Assembly: GCF_900184995.1 (NCBI RefSeq)
Contig: NZ_LT860099.1
Location: 1,889,931 to 1,953,930, forward strand
Reading direction: 5' to 3'
Source of the DNA: Konateibacter massiliensis
GTDB taxonomy: Bacteria; Bacillota; Clostridia; Lachnospirales; Lachnospiraceae
DNA length: 64,000 nucleotides
Shown here: positions 8,311-16,717 of the stretch, in pieces
Position numbering within the stretch: the stretch's first letter is position 1
Layout: each line of letters opens with the position of its first letter
The notes under the pieces: model-generated
What the model was told of the DNA's origin: nothing
The model's input: only the letters and a program-made list of their open reading frames with translations
Databases searched by the model: none
Program-made: the position numbers and the translations under genes

Positions 8311-8526
8311 ATGCTTAGAATATACGTATGCTTTAGATGTGGTTCTACTAGAATTGTATCCAACGACCATGACAGCTCCTGTCTAAGGTGTGACATTCCT
8401 ATGTCTTTAGCTCCTATTACCTATGAGGAGTTTGTCAATCTTGACGGTCCGGAAAGGGAAATTTTGATTGGTAACTGGATGTTAGAAGAGTCCAAAGAAC
8501 CCACAAATACCAAGAATGTAAATTAA
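8311..8526 (+). CDS. Small zinc-ribbon protein
   Basis: The 71-residue protein starts at the ATG after GGGGGAGG. Two CxxC pairs (CFRC at residues ~6-9 and CLRC at ~24-27) should bind one zinc ion; the rest is acidic and has no membrane segment. The function is not recognised. It lies between the mobile element and the glycosyltransferase genes, co-directional with the FliD-like gene. The last codons overlap the left arm of a perfect hairpin. Confidence 0.65.
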   Translation: MLRIYVCFRCGSTRIVSNDHDSSCLRCDIPMSLAPITYEEFVNLDGPEREILIGNWMLEESKEPTNTKNVN

Positions 8527-8552
8527 AATAAATTTATATTCTTGGTATTTGT
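8503..8552. terminator. Hairpin overlapping the 3' end of the zinc-ribbon gene
   Basis: Perfect 15-bp arms ACAAATACCAAGAAT (8503-8517, inside the coding region) and its complement (8538-8552) surround an A/T-only loop containing the stop codon. It lies between convergent genes. The T-run is imperfect, so termination strength is uncertain. Confidence 0.55.
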
Positions 8553-8581
8553 ATAATTACGATGTAACGTCGCCGACACAT

Positions 8582-10213
8582 CTACTTTACTGTAACTAAA
8601 ATTAACTCACAATTATCGCCTGATAATTTCTGCACATTATATTTCTTATCTCTGCTTAATATCTCCATATACTCAGATGTATAATCCATCAGTAATACCT
8701 TTGCAAATTGTTGTAAACGTATAATTAATTGAGGTATTTCCTCTTTTTCAAAAAATTTAAGCAAATCAAGTATTACTACCATATCAAACTGCTTCGGTTT
8801 CATTTCTGCAAGTTGATGTACCGCCTTATAGACACTCTCTTCCAGTTTTCCGACCCACGGATAGCCTAGCTCAACACCCTCAATTACATATTTTTGTTTC
8901 AACTTTGCTTCATTTGGCTGATATAATGCTCGCTGACGATATAAAAAGCATCCTACATCCAGAACTTTCTTCATTTTAACTGTTTCTAACGTTTTCAAAA
9001 GAAGCTCGCATTTTCCCCTGTTTTCATCGGTGTAATCGCCATGAAGGAGACTCTCATCGTCCCAGACCATCATAACAATATCTTCCAAACGCTTTTCAAT
9101 CGTGTAATGCTCTTTTACTTTCTTATAACCATTTTCCGCAATTTGCTTTCTCTCTTCCTCATGCTCAAGATAATAAGCAACCTTCTGTATCAAATCATCC
9201 AGACTCTCATAGATAACCAAATCCTCTCCCGGCACAAAGTATTCTAGCAACTCACTCTGATAATTGGTGAGAACAAAACCTCCATTCCCCATAATATCAT
9301 AAATTCTAAGCGGTATTCCGGTCTCGATTGTCTTAATCGTCATATTAATATTAATCTTACTGGACTTGAATATTTTAGGCATTTCCTCCCTAGAGTCTGC
9401 AGGACCTTTATTGTTAACATGCGGCATAGAAGACGTGTCACTGAGTGTCCAGAGGTCAAAATTAAAGTTTTTAGCAAGTGTATCGACAAACTTATGTCTT
9501 TCCACCTCCGCACACTTCTTTCCGACAAATTCAGTCTCCACAACATCTCTTCTCGGAACTGCATAGTCCTCTCCCAATTCATTCCATTTTGCATATTGAT
9601 AAAATTCTTCTGCCAGCTTGTCCGTGATAAGATTTCTCATTAAATTATATCCATAGATATTTACCTGTGCCTGTATCACAGCGTCCAGATATCCTCTCAA
9701 ATAATCCGGAAGCTCTATCTTATCATAAGCATGTTTGTCCTCGTATAAGGAGCCTACAAACGACACCTCTGATGAAAAGCGCTTTTTATCCTCCTCACTT
9801 ACAGAAACTTTATCCCAGAAGCGCACATTTGTCCCCAGCGGCATATAATAAATCCGTTCAGACTTATCACGAAAATTCTCATATAAGGTATAGTCAAAAA
9901 TAAAAATATAATTACACTCATTTGATACCGTATCAGAATTTAATTGAAAGCACGGGCTGTCCACCAACCATGAGATGTACTTGATATGGTGTACATTGCA
10001 GACTCTTGATATAATCGGCATAAAATTAGTCGAAAACACGCAATCATATTTTGTCTGCAACAGCTCCTCCGACAAGAGCTTTAAATACTCTACATCATAG
10101 TCCCTATTTTCAATTTTCTTCTTAAAGTATTTCACTTCATGCCCTAGCGCCATCAGACTCAGTGCCAAATCAGGCTCATATATATTTCCCCAGGAGCACA
10201 CTAATATTTTCAT
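8582..10213 (-). CDS. CgeB-like glycosyltransferase with methyltransferase-like tail (paralogue B)
   Basis: 543 residues. Residues 1-~370 form a GT-B-like fold of the CgeB/glycosyltransferase family 1-like group: an N-terminal Rossmann start (MKILVCSWGNIYEPDLAL), then IETGIPLRIYDIMGNGGFVLTNYQ near residue 300, the donor-binding region of these enzymes. Residues ~410-543 resemble a degenerate SAM-methyltransferase Rossmann domain (KVLDVGCFLYRQ, then FDMVVILDLLKFFE). Its close paralogue ends 13 bp upstream and both follow the main flagellin gene, so modification of flagellin by O-linked sugar is the most likely role. No signal peptide: cytoplasmic. Confidence 0.75.
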   Translation of the reverse strand: MKILVCSWGNIYEPDLALSLMALGHEVKYFKKKIENRDYDVEYLKLLSEELLQTKYDCVFSTNFMPIISRVCNVHHIKYISWLVDSPCFQLNSDTVSNECNYIFIFDYTLYENFRDKSERIYYMPLGTNVRFWDKVSVSEEDKKRFSSEVSFVGSLYEDKHAYDKIELPDYLRGYLDAVIQAQVNIYGYNLMRNLITDKLAEEFYQYAKWNELGEDYAVPRRDVVETEFVGKKCAEVERHKFVDTLAKNFNFDLWTLSDTSSMPHVNNKGPADSREEMPKIFKSSKININMTIKTIETGIPLRIYDIMGNGGFVLTNYQSELLEYFVPGEDLVIYESLDDLIQKVAYYLEHEEERKQIAENGYKKVKEHYTIEKRLEDIVMMVWDDESLLHGDYTDENRGKCELLLKTLETVKMKKVLDVGCFLYRQRALYQPNEAKLKQKYVIEGVELGYPWVGKLEESVYKAVHQLAEMKPKQFDMVVILDLLKFFEKEEIPQLIIRLQQFAKVLLMDYTSEYMEILSRDKKYNVQKLSGDNCELILVTVK

Positions 10214-10226
10214 ATTTCATCCCTTC

Positions 10227-11855
10227 CTATTTCAATACCGTAATTAATAAAAACTCACAGCCTCCGGCTGAGAGCTTCTGACACTTATTGTCCGCAATGC
10301 CTGTCAATACCTTCACGTATTCTTCCTTATAGTCGATGAGCAACACCCTCGCCAGCTTTCTGAACTGTTCCAGAAAAATCGGCAAATCCTTAACGTCTAA
10401 ATACTTCAATACATCAACAATGATTACCGTATCATAAAATTGCTCCGGCAGGCAGCTCATCTCGTATATATTGTTATAGATAGAACTGTCTTTTGACTTT
10501 TCTAATGAATCGATTATTGCTACTCCATCTATTTGGTAATCATTTAAATCGTCTGGTTTTCTTACATCTGAGTAACCCAAAAACAAACCTGCATCTAAAA
10601 TACGATGCATCTGAAGCTGTCCAAACATCGACACTAATACGGTATATTTTTCTCGACTTTTTAAACGCTCAGCATCATAAACTTCAGCCTCATCCTGCCA
10701 TACGATTTTAATCATTTCCTCAAGTCGTTTCTTATACGTATGCAGTTCCTTAACCTTCTTGTAGCCATTTTCCGCAATACGCTTACGCTCTTCCTCATGT
10801 TCCAGATAATAAGCTATCTTCTCTAATAGGTCATTCATATTCTCATAAATAACCAAATCCTCACCCGGCACAAAATATTCCGGCAGCTCACTTCTGAAAT
10901 TAGTCAGAACAAAACCATGATTTCCCATTATATCGTAGATACGAAGCGGAATCCCTGTCTCAATCGTCTTATTTGTTATATTAAGATTAATCTTACTATA
11001 TCTGAAAATTCGAGGCGTTATCGTTCTCGGATCTGCCGTTCCCTTATTATTTACATGAGGCATCGAAGCCGTACTGCTTGTCGTGTATAAATCAAGGTTA
11101 AAATGCTTTGCAACTTCCCCTATAATTCTATGTCTCTCCAACATACTGCACTTAGGTCCAAGGTATTGCGTTGTCACAATATCTCTCTTAGAGCACTCAT
11201 ATCCCGGTATCTCGTCAGCAATGCGAGTGCACCCCCAAAATTCTTCAATCACCTCATCTGGAATCGTCTCATCAAGAAAATTATAACTCCAGATATCAGA
11301 TTGTGCTTCAATCATTCCATCCATATATCCTCGCAGATAATCTGGCATTTCAACCTCATCATACTTATTCTTATTTTCATACAAAGACCCTACGAAAGAA
11401 ACATCTGCCCTCAATACCTCTTCCTCCTTTTCGGAATAGGAAATTGCATCCCAAGGCTCTATGTGAGTCCCCAAAGGCATATAGTAAACATTCTCTGATT
11501 TATTCTGAAATTTTTTATATAAGTTATAATCAAAAATAAAAACATAATTGCATTCATTGCCAAGCACCGTTGAATTTAATTTGAAAGACGGACTGTCCAC
11601 CGTCCACGAAATATATTTGGTGTGATGTATTTTGCAGACATTTGAAACAAGAGGGGAAAAATTGATTGTAAATACACCGTTATATTTGATTCGCAGCAAT
11701 TCCTCTGATAATTGCTTTAAATGCACTGTGCTAAACTCTCGCCCTATTCGCTCGACCCCTGTATCAAGCACATGGACCTCATGCCCCATAGTCTCCAATG
11801 CGAGTGCCAAATCAACCTCGCCCACCACATCAGTCTTACACACTAATATTCTCAT
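10227..11855 (-). CDS. CgeB-like glycosyltransferase with methyltransferase-like tail (paralogue A)
   Basis: 542 residues, same architecture and length as the next gene downstream: GT-B-like domain with IETGIPLRIYDIMGNHGFVLTNF near residue 300 and a C-terminal methyltransferase-like half (HRILDAGLFLGYSD, then YDTVIIVDVLKYLD) in which the SAM glycine motif is poorly kept. The pair clearly arose by tandem duplication. It begins about 95 bp after the main flagellin stop, beyond a terminator hairpin, so it is either read through or has its own promoter. Probable flagellin glycosyltransferase. Confidence 0.75.
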   Translation of the reverse strand: MRILVCKTDVVGEVDLALALETMGHEVHVLDTGVERIGREFSTVHLKQLSEELLRIKYNGVFTINFSPLVSNVCKIHHTKYISWTVDSPSFKLNSTVLGNECNYVFIFDYNLYKKFQNKSENVYYMPLGTHIEPWDAISYSEKEEEVLRADVSFVGSLYENKNKYDEVEMPDYLRGYMDGMIEAQSDIWSYNFLDETIPDEVIEEFWGCTRIADEIPGYECSKRDIVTTQYLGPKCSMLERHRIIGEVAKHFNLDLYTTSSTASMPHVNNKGTADPRTITPRIFRYSKINLNITNKTIETGIPLRIYDIMGNHGFVLTNFRSELPEYFVPGEDLVIYENMNDLLEKIAYYLEHEEERKRIAENGYKKVKELHTYKKRLEEMIKIVWQDEAEVYDAERLKSREKYTVLVSMFGQLQMHRILDAGLFLGYSDVRKPDDLNDYQIDGVAIIDSLEKSKDSSIYNNIYEMSCLPEQFYDTVIIVDVLKYLDVKDLPIFLEQFRKLARVLLIDYKEEYVKVLTGIADNKCQKLSAGGCEFLLITVLK

Positions 11856-11904
11856 AAAAACCCTTTCTTAGCTACATCTGACTGTTTTTCCACAATATTG
11901 TTTC

Positions 11905-11936
11905 AAAAAAATAAAGCTGGCATACACCAGCTTTAT
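11905..11936 (-). terminator. Terminator of the main flagellin gene
   Basis: On the minus strand ATAAAGCTGG/CCAGCTTTAT arms are followed by a T-run, 14 bp after the flagellin stop codon. It would separate high-level flagellin transcription from the glycosyltransferase pair. Confidence 0.8.
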
Positions 11937-11950
11937 TTATTTAACTTAAA

Positions 11951-12760
11951 TTACTGAAGAAGTGATAAAACACCCTGTGTCTGTGAATTAGCCTGAGCTA
12001 ACATAGACTGGCCAGCCTGCATAAGAATGTTATTCTTGCTGTACTTAACCATTTCAGAAGCCATATCAACGTCTCTGATTCTTGACTCAGCAGCCTGAGT
12101 ATTCTCTGAAGAAGAATCTAAGTTAGAGATTGTGTACTCTAATCTGTTCTGAAGAGCACCAATGTCTGAACGCTGCTCAGATACTGTCTTGATTGCTGCC
12201 TGAATAGAATCAATTGCATCGTTAGCATCGTCATGAGTTGTTACATTCAAAGCATTTACAGAAAGTGTAGTAGCATCTGTATCAACTAATGCTAAGCCGA
12301 TGCTCTGTCCTGAGTTTGCTCCAACCTGTAATGACAATGTAGAGTCAGTTGTGAATAAGTCTTTCTCATTGAACTGTGTTGATTCTGCAATTCTTGAAAT
12401 CTCGCTTGCTAACTGATCAACCTCAGACTGGATAGCTGCTCTATCTTCAGACTGGTTTGTATCATTGGCAGCCTTAACTGCTAACTCATTCATTCTCTGT
12501 AACATAGAGTGAATTTCGTTCAATGCACCTTCTGCTGTCTGGATTAAAGAGATACCATCAGCTGCATTGTCAGATGCCTGATCAAGTCCTCTAATCTGGC
12601 TTCTCATCTTCTCAGAAATAGAAAGTCCTGCTGCATCATCTGCTGCACGGTTGATTCTGTAACCTGAAGATAACTTCTCTGTTGATTTAGCAAGAGCTCC
12701 AGTTGTAACGCCTAACTGTCTGTTTGTGTTTGCTGCTGTCATATTGTGCTGTACTACCAT
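11951..12760 (-). CDS. hag: Flagellin, main filament subunit
   Basis: 269 residues from the ATG giving MVVQHNMTAANTNRQLG, which follows AAGGAGG; 14 further upstream codons are open but form part of the leader. D0/D1 N-terminal helices (LSSGYRINRAADDAAGLSISEKM, MLQRMNELAVKAANDTN) pass almost directly into the C-terminal half (QVGANSGQSIG, ESRIRDVDMASEMVKYSKNNILMQAGQSMLAQAN), so it is a minimal flagellin without D2/D3. A sigma-28 promoter at 12914-12941 and a CsrA-type hairpin in a ~150-nt leader show how it is controlled. It is followed by a terminator and two probable flagellin glycosyltransferases. Confidence 0.97.
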   Translation of the reverse strand: MVVQHNMTAANTNRQLGVTTGALAKSTEKLSSGYRINRAADDAAGLSISEKMRSQIRGLDQASDNAADGISLIQTAEGALNEIHSMLQRMNELAVKAANDTNQSEDRAAIQSEVDQLASEISRIAESTQFNEKDLFTTDSTLSLQVGANSGQSIGLALVDTDATTLSVNALNVTTHDDANDAIDSIQAAIKTVSEQRSDIGALQNRLEYTISNLDSSSENTQAAESRIRDVDMASEMVKYSKNNILMQAGQSMLAQANSQTQGVLSLLQ

Positions 12761-12784
12761 AGTAAATTCCTCCTTGAATTTGAT

Positions 12785-12800
12785 GCAACATCCATGTTGC
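12785..12800 (-). promoter_or_regulatory. CsrA-binding hairpin in the flagellin mRNA leader
   Basis: On the minus strand GCAACA-TGGA-TGTTGC is a perfect 6-bp stem presenting GGA in the loop; the core ACATGGATGT differs by one base from the known CsrA consensus (ACARGGATGT). It lies about 15 nt before the AAGGAGG Shine-Dalgarno sequence, which is itself an ANGGA site. The two-site arrangement matches that described for Bacillus subtilis hag. csrA and fliW are encoded 3 kb away. Confidence 0.75.
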
Positions 12801-12913
12801 ATATTATTATGTATTATGCAAATTACTATTATGCTAAGTAATTAGCTATAGTAATCTTACACCGTTAGTGATTTTTCGTCAAGAATTATTTCTTCCTTAA
12901 CTACTTGTATATT

Positions 12914-12941
12914 ATATCGGTATGTCCTTTTGAAAACTTTA
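12914..12941 (-). promoter_or_regulatory. Sigma-28 promoter of the main flagellin gene
   Basis: On the minus strand TAAA, 16 bp, ACCGATAT: close to the sigma-28 consensus TAAA-N15-GCCGATAA. The spacer is one base longer than the other two copies in this window. Transcription would begin about 150 nt before the flagellin start codon. Confidence 0.75.
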
Positions 12942-12968
12942 TACCTATTTGAAACTTTTTTTATTTTT

Positions 12969-13451
12969 TTACTTTTTTTTGTCGAGAAACTGAGGCTGAA
13001 TATAATTGGTCTGCTGCATCGTGTTATAGTATTGGCTTGTCACTTTTTTGTTTGCCTTAAAAGATTTTACTTCCTGCTTAAACAAGGCAAACTGTTGGGA
13101 GATAACCTGACGGTTTTTCTCCTCGCCGTTTTGCACCTCCACACTTTTATCCGTAATCAGTGCAATGTAATGCTGCATTTCCTTTATCTCATCCTTATGT
13201 GCTTCTGCATTGTTTACAATCTCGGGCTGAATGCGGTTATACAAAGCTTGGAATCCATCATCCAATAAATTGAGTTCATCAATCAACAGCTGTTTTTCGT
13301 CAAGGCTCGCTTCGTATTCCACCATATTCTTCTTTATATTTACAATAATCTCAGCCTGTTTTTCATTTACAGCTATGATTTTATCCAGAATTGTCGTTTT
13401 CTTCTGTAAGCTGTCTATCATAATCTTTATATAATTAACATTCTGTTCCAT
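12969..13451 (-). CDS. fliT: Probable flagellar export chaperone FliT-like
   Basis: 160 residues, almost entirely helical and highly charged, no signal peptide or membrane segment (MEQNVNYIKIMIDSLQKKTTILDKIIAVNEKQ). Sequence motifs are weak, but length, helical character and position directly after fliS fit FliT/FlgN-type chaperones that keep filament or cap proteins unfolded for export. It is the last gene of the flagellar operon, 21 bp after fliS. It ends with a lysine-rich tail. Confidence 0.6.
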   Translation of the reverse strand: MEQNVNYIKIMIDSLQKKTTILDKIIAVNEKQAEIIVNIKKNMVEYEASLDEKQLLIDELNLLDDGFQALYNRIQPEIVNNAEAHKDEIKEMQHYIALITDKSVEVQNGEEKNRQVISQQFALFKQEVKSFKANKKVTSQYYNTMQQTNYIQPQFLDKKK

Positions 13452-13472
13452 CTGTCACCTCTGACCGCAAAA

Positions 13473-13844
13473 CTATTTTGCCAGTTTCATTACCTCTTTC
13501 CATGTATCACGCATTGTTCGCAGGTGCTCGAGTGCTTCCTCTAGAATTTCTTTATCCTTATGTATGTTCGCATCCAACAGTCTCTGATTGACGTAGGCAT
13601 AGACATTGTCAAAATCCTGTGCAACCGGATATTTAAAGTCCAGACTCGCACGAAGCTCTGTGATAATCGCACGGCACTTCTTAATATTATTGTTTGCTTT
13701 TTCTATATTGTCCTGTTCAATACCCAGAATTGCGATGTTGCAAAACTTGATAGCACCTTCATAAAGCATAAGAGTTAAATCAGCCGGTGTCGAAGTCTGA
13801 ACCTGGTTCGTTTTATATGTAGCATAAGCATTTGGTAAAGCCAT
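13473..13844 (-). CDS. fliS: Flagellar export chaperone FliS
   Basis: 123 residues with the classical FliS opening (ALPNAYATYKTNQVQTSTPADLTLMLYEGAIKFCNIA) and the conserved LRASLDF and VYAYVNQRLLDAN segments. It binds the flagellin C-terminus in the cytoplasm to prevent premature polymerisation; in B. subtilis it also frees FliW. It lies between fliD and fliT, behind a GGAGGAAAA ribosome binding site. Confidence 0.97.
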   Translation of the reverse strand: MALPNAYATYKTNQVQTSTPADLTLMLYEGAIKFCNIAILGIEQDNIEKANNNIKKCRAIITELRASLDFKYPVAQDFDNVYAYVNQRLLDANIHKDKEILEEALEHLRTMRDTWKEVMKLAK

Positions 13845-13864
13845 AACATTTTCCTCCTAAACAA

Positions 13865-15403
13865 TCAACTGCTTCCTAATAAACTCGTCAGAGAAGAACT
13901 ACTGGACTGCAGCTTAGCAAGAGCGGTTTCCATCGCGGTGAACTGGCTGTAATATCTGTCCTCCATCGCTGTAAATTTATCCTCCAGCTCTTCTATTTTA
14001 TCCTCATAATCCTCAATGTCGCTTGCCATTCTCTTGTCTTCATATACCGTGTATACACTTCTGATGCCGGTAATGGATTTCATCTTCTCTGTCATCTTAC
14101 TATACAGTGTATTTGAAAGAGACGTAAAGAAGCTTGTAACCGTCTCCGGATCTGACGCAAGTGCCGCCATAAGCTTATCATCATTTCCCGATACAGTGGA
14201 GTCTGTTGAATCTCCATCGATATGGTAAGCACCTCTCTCGTTGGCACTGGTCGAGAAATAGGAACCTGTTGAAATACCGAAGCTTGCAAGTGTATAACGT
14301 GTACCGTTTACCGTAACAGCGGAGGACATAGCAGTTTTGATTGCACTCGTCACATCGCTTAATGTGCTGTCTCTTCTCAATAAGGCATCCTTAATCTTTG
14401 TCTCCCATTTTTCAATCTGATCGTCGCTCATTGCCGCTCTCTCTTCATCCGTCAACGGCTCATAGCCCTTGGCGCTGTCCGCATTGTAAAGACTGTCCAT
14501 CTCGTTCACAAGCGCGTTATATTGGGTAAGAAAATCCTTAATCTTGTTATAAACCCCGCTGTAATCGGCGGATGTTGTGATAGATACCGTTTTATCAACC
14601 GTATTGCCGTCTGAGTCTGTTGTCGTTCCTGTCACGCCTGTTGCTGTAATCGTAAGCCCGTTGATATTGAAGGTATTTGTGCTGGAACTAAACGATGCTC
14701 CGTTCAATGTGATTTTTGCATCCTGTCCGTCTATCTTGACTGCTCCCGAAGAGGTGCTAAGTCCCAGGGCATTCAACGCATTTGCTCCATCGCCACTTGA
14801 ACTAATTGTAAAATCAGCACTTTCACCGCTTGTTTTGGAATTTACGAATATTCTCTTGTTCGTAGCATCAAAGCTGGCATTTACACCTGCAGACTTAAGC
14901 TGTGATATCACACTCGCAATCGTCGTATCATCTGTCACTGCAATTGATGTTGTTTTGGAACCCACCTTAATGTCAATTGTTCCTGAACCGGATGCAGAAT
15001 AACCGGTCAGTTCACTCAACTTCGTACTTGTGCTGAGAGTGGAGCTAGAATCTGAGGTCGATATCTGCGCACCTGTCATATAACCGGATTTCGCCATCTG
15101 CTTTACCGCCAGCTCCTGTGTTCCGTTTACTGCCGATGTGCTTGCCGTAATAGTTGCAACCGTGGAATCAGAAATACTGGTTGCCTTATCCGCATAAAAG
15201 TTTGAGAAACGCATCTCGCTTAAAGTACCTGTGTACAAAGCATAAATCTTTGCATTCAGAGTCTTCCATGCATCCACTTTCCATTCCAGAGAGGTCTTTT
15301 TCTTCTCCACCGCTTCAATTTTTGTTCTTTGCGCTTTCATTAACTGTGATACAAGGGCTTCTGTATCCAGACCGGAATACATACCCGTCATTCTTATTGC
15401 CAT
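13865..15403 (-). CDS. fliD: Flagellar filament cap protein FliD (HAP2)
   Basis: 512 residues. The N-terminus (MAIRMTGMYSGLDTEALVSQLMKAQRTKIE) is the FliD_N signature; NGTQELAVKQMAKSGYM follows near residue 100; the middle is Ser/Thr/Gly-rich beta domains D2/D3; the C-terminus (KDFLTQYNALVNEMDSLY and a final coiled-coil LEDKFTAMEDRYYSQFTAMETALAKLQ) closes the D0/D1 helices. It caps the growing filament so that exported flagellin can fold. Between flaG (12 bp upstream) and fliS. Confidence 0.97.
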   Translation of the reverse strand: MAIRMTGMYSGLDTEALVSQLMKAQRTKIEAVEKKKTSLEWKVDAWKTLNAKIYALYTGTLSEMRFSNFYADKATSISDSTVATITASTSAVNGTQELAVKQMAKSGYMTGAQISTSDSSSTLSTSTKLSELTGYSASGSGTIDIKVGSKTTSIAVTDDTTIASVISQLKSAGVNASFDATNKRIFVNSKTSGESADFTISSSGDGANALNALGLSTSSGAVKIDGQDAKITLNGASFSSSTNTFNINGLTITATGVTGTTTDSDGNTVDKTVSITTSADYSGVYNKIKDFLTQYNALVNEMDSLYNADSAKGYEPLTDEERAAMSDDQIEKWETKIKDALLRRDSTLSDVTSAIKTAMSSAVTVNGTRYTLASFGISTGSYFSTSANERGAYHIDGDSTDSTVSGNDDKLMAALASDPETVTSFFTSLSNTLYSKMTEKMKSITGIRSVYTVYEDKRMASDIEDYEDKIEELEDKFTAMEDRYYSQFTAMETALAKLQSSSSSLTSLLGSS

Positions 15404-15415
15404 ATTGTTTTCCTC

Positions 15416-15832
15416 CTATAGCTTCTCATCCACTAACAATCCTGCCACTTCCCAAACCTTGGCAATCATCTCAAGTGTTTTCTCCGGCGGAATTTCCTTT
15501 AGTACTTCCTTCGAATCTTTATCAACAATCTTAATTGTAACCCTGTTTGTCGCCTCATGGATGCCAAAAACAGCCTCCGTATTTTTGTTCAGCTTTGCAT
15601 TTATTTCGCTGATTGACTTTTTCATGTCACTGTTCGGCTTGTCAATCTCACTACTGCCTTCCGCAGCGAAATTAATCATTTCCGCCTCTGAAGCCGCTGC
15701 AACCGAAGAGCCTGCCGTTTTCTCATTTACAGTCACTGTTGATTTCTCGCTTACTGCTGGCTGAACCGGCTTAATATTAACTTGAGTACTACTTCCCTGG
15801 TACCCCTTGCTGTTAACTGAATCGAGTTCCAT
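15416..15832 (-). CDS. flaG: FlaG family flagellar protein
   Basis: 138 residues: a variable Ser/Thr/Val-rich N-terminal half and the conserved FlaG C-terminus (LNKNTEAVFGIHEATNRVTIKIVDKDSKEVLKEIPPEKTLEMIAKVWEVAGLLVDEKL). FlaG influences filament length in several bacteria. First gene after the internal sigma-28 promoter, starting behind GGAGGTGAT. Confidence 0.9.
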   Translation of the reverse strand: MELDSVNSKGYQGSSTQVNIKPVQPAVSEKSTVTVNEKTAGSSVAAASEAEMINFAAEGSSEIDKPNSDMKKSISEINAKLNKNTEAVFGIHEATNRVTIKIVDKDSKEVLKEIPPEKTLEMIAKVWEVAGLLVDEKL

Positions 15833-15890
15833 ATCATCACCTCCGTGTGATTTATGACTAATAATCTGTTATTAACTTTCATTATTAATT

Positions 15891-15917
15891 ATATCGGCAT
15901 TTTTTGTCTATTCTTAA
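15891..15917 (-). promoter_or_regulatory. Internal sigma-28 promoter for flaG-fliD-fliS-fliT
   Basis: On the minus strand TTAA, 15 bp, GCCGATAT: exact -10 and correct spacing, -35 one base off TAAA. It sits in the ~100-bp gap between csrA and flaG and would give extra late transcription of the filament-cap genes. Confidence 0.7.
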
Positions 15918-15934
15918 TAGCGGGGAGAAAAATA

Positions 15935-16165
15935 TTATTTTTGGAATAACTTGTTCAATTCTTCCAATCCGGCTGCTTCCACAGATTTTTTGTTTTCTTC
16001 CTGAATCTGAAGATATATTTCCTTACGGTAAATCGCCACGTCCTTTGGTGCGGAAATTCCAATTTTGACCTGGTCTCCCTTGATTTCCAGTACGGTTATC
16101 TCTATATTGTTATTTACCACAATTGCTTCGTTCTTTTTTCTGGAGAGGGCAAGCATCTTATTCAC
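15935..16165 (-). CDS. csrA: Carbon storage regulator CsrA
   Basis: RNA-binding translational regulator. The N-terminus MLALSRKKNEAIVVNNNIEITVLEIKGDQVKIGISAPKDVAIYR is the CsrA fold; the RNA-contact segment near residues 40-47 is kept. At 76 residues it is slightly longer than gamma-proteobacterial CsrA, like the Gram-positive form. The gene overlaps fliW by 8 bp, so the two are translated together. FliW binds CsrA and relieves repression of flagellin; the target hairpin is at 12785-12800. Confidence 0.97.
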   Translation of the reverse strand: MNKMLALSRKKNEAIVVNNNIEITVLEIKGDQVKIGISAPKDVAIYRKEIYLQIQEENKKSVEAAGLEELNKLFQK

Positions 16166-16622
16166 CCACCTTTTCTTGTTTTGTCTGTAAAATATTATAA
16201 ATCGGAAACTTTACAAGATAATCTTCGTTTTCCACCGCAATCTGACAGCCTTTTCTTGTCTCCGCATTGATGATAATAGGTGCTTTCAGATTTGATGTCA
16301 TATCCTCCAATTTTGCAGGTATTGTCACCGTAACCAAAACAAGCATCTCTTCCGGCTGCAGCTCCCCAAGAGGGGCAATCAAGTCATCATTTACAACCGG
16401 ATTATAATCCGGCTTCACAATCAGCGGATTGATAACCGGCAGCGCAATTCCCGGCTCTTCAACGGATTGAAGCCACGAAATTCCAATCTCGTCTTTTTTT
16501 TCTTCATCGTGTATAATAAGAAAATTTTTCATGTCGGGAAAACCAATAATCCCATTTTCAAAATAAATCTTTTTTTCCTCGTTTACTCCAATAGTGCCAA
16601 ACAATCTTGTCTGTATCGTCAT
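16158..16622 (-). CDS. fliW: Flagellar assembly factor FliW
   Basis: 154-residue allosteric antagonist of CsrA that also binds flagellin, giving a partner switch that couples flagellin synthesis to export. Typical motifs: the opening with FENGIIGFPDMKNFLI, then GIALPVINPLIV near residue 60 and the C-terminal IINAETRKGCQIAVENEDYLVKFPI. Start ATG has AAAGGAGAAGGG upstream. It overlaps csrA at its 3' end. Confidence 0.96.
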   Translation of the reverse strand: MTIQTRLFGTIGVNEEKKIYFENGIIGFPDMKNFLIIHDEEKKDEIGISWLQSVEEPGIALPVINPLIVKPDYNPVVNDDLIAPLGELQPEEMLVLVTVTIPAKLEDMTSNLKAPIIINAETRKGCQIAVENEDYLVKFPIYNILQTKQEKVGE

Positions 16623-16667
16623 ACCCTTCTCCTTTTCGAAATCCGTTTTACCTATAATAAGTATTAT

Positions 16668-16702
16668 AGCATTTCATCTTCAAAATAAAAAGATAAAATG
16701 CT
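16668..16702 (-). other. Stem-loop between flgL and fliW
   Basis: On the minus strand AGCATTTTATCTT and AAGATGAAATGCT pair around an A/T loop, 15 nt after the flgL stop. The right arm runs into CTATAATAC, a possible -10 box without a clear -35. No T-run follows, so it may be a processing site or mRNA stabiliser rather than a terminator. Confidence 0.4.
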
Positions 16703-16717
16703 GTTATACTTTGTCAT

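Noticed and set aside
12761-12802. Longer flagellin start
   Set aside because: The extra codons are the CsrA hairpin and Shine-Dalgarno region of the leader; flagellin begins at the ATG after AAGGAGG.
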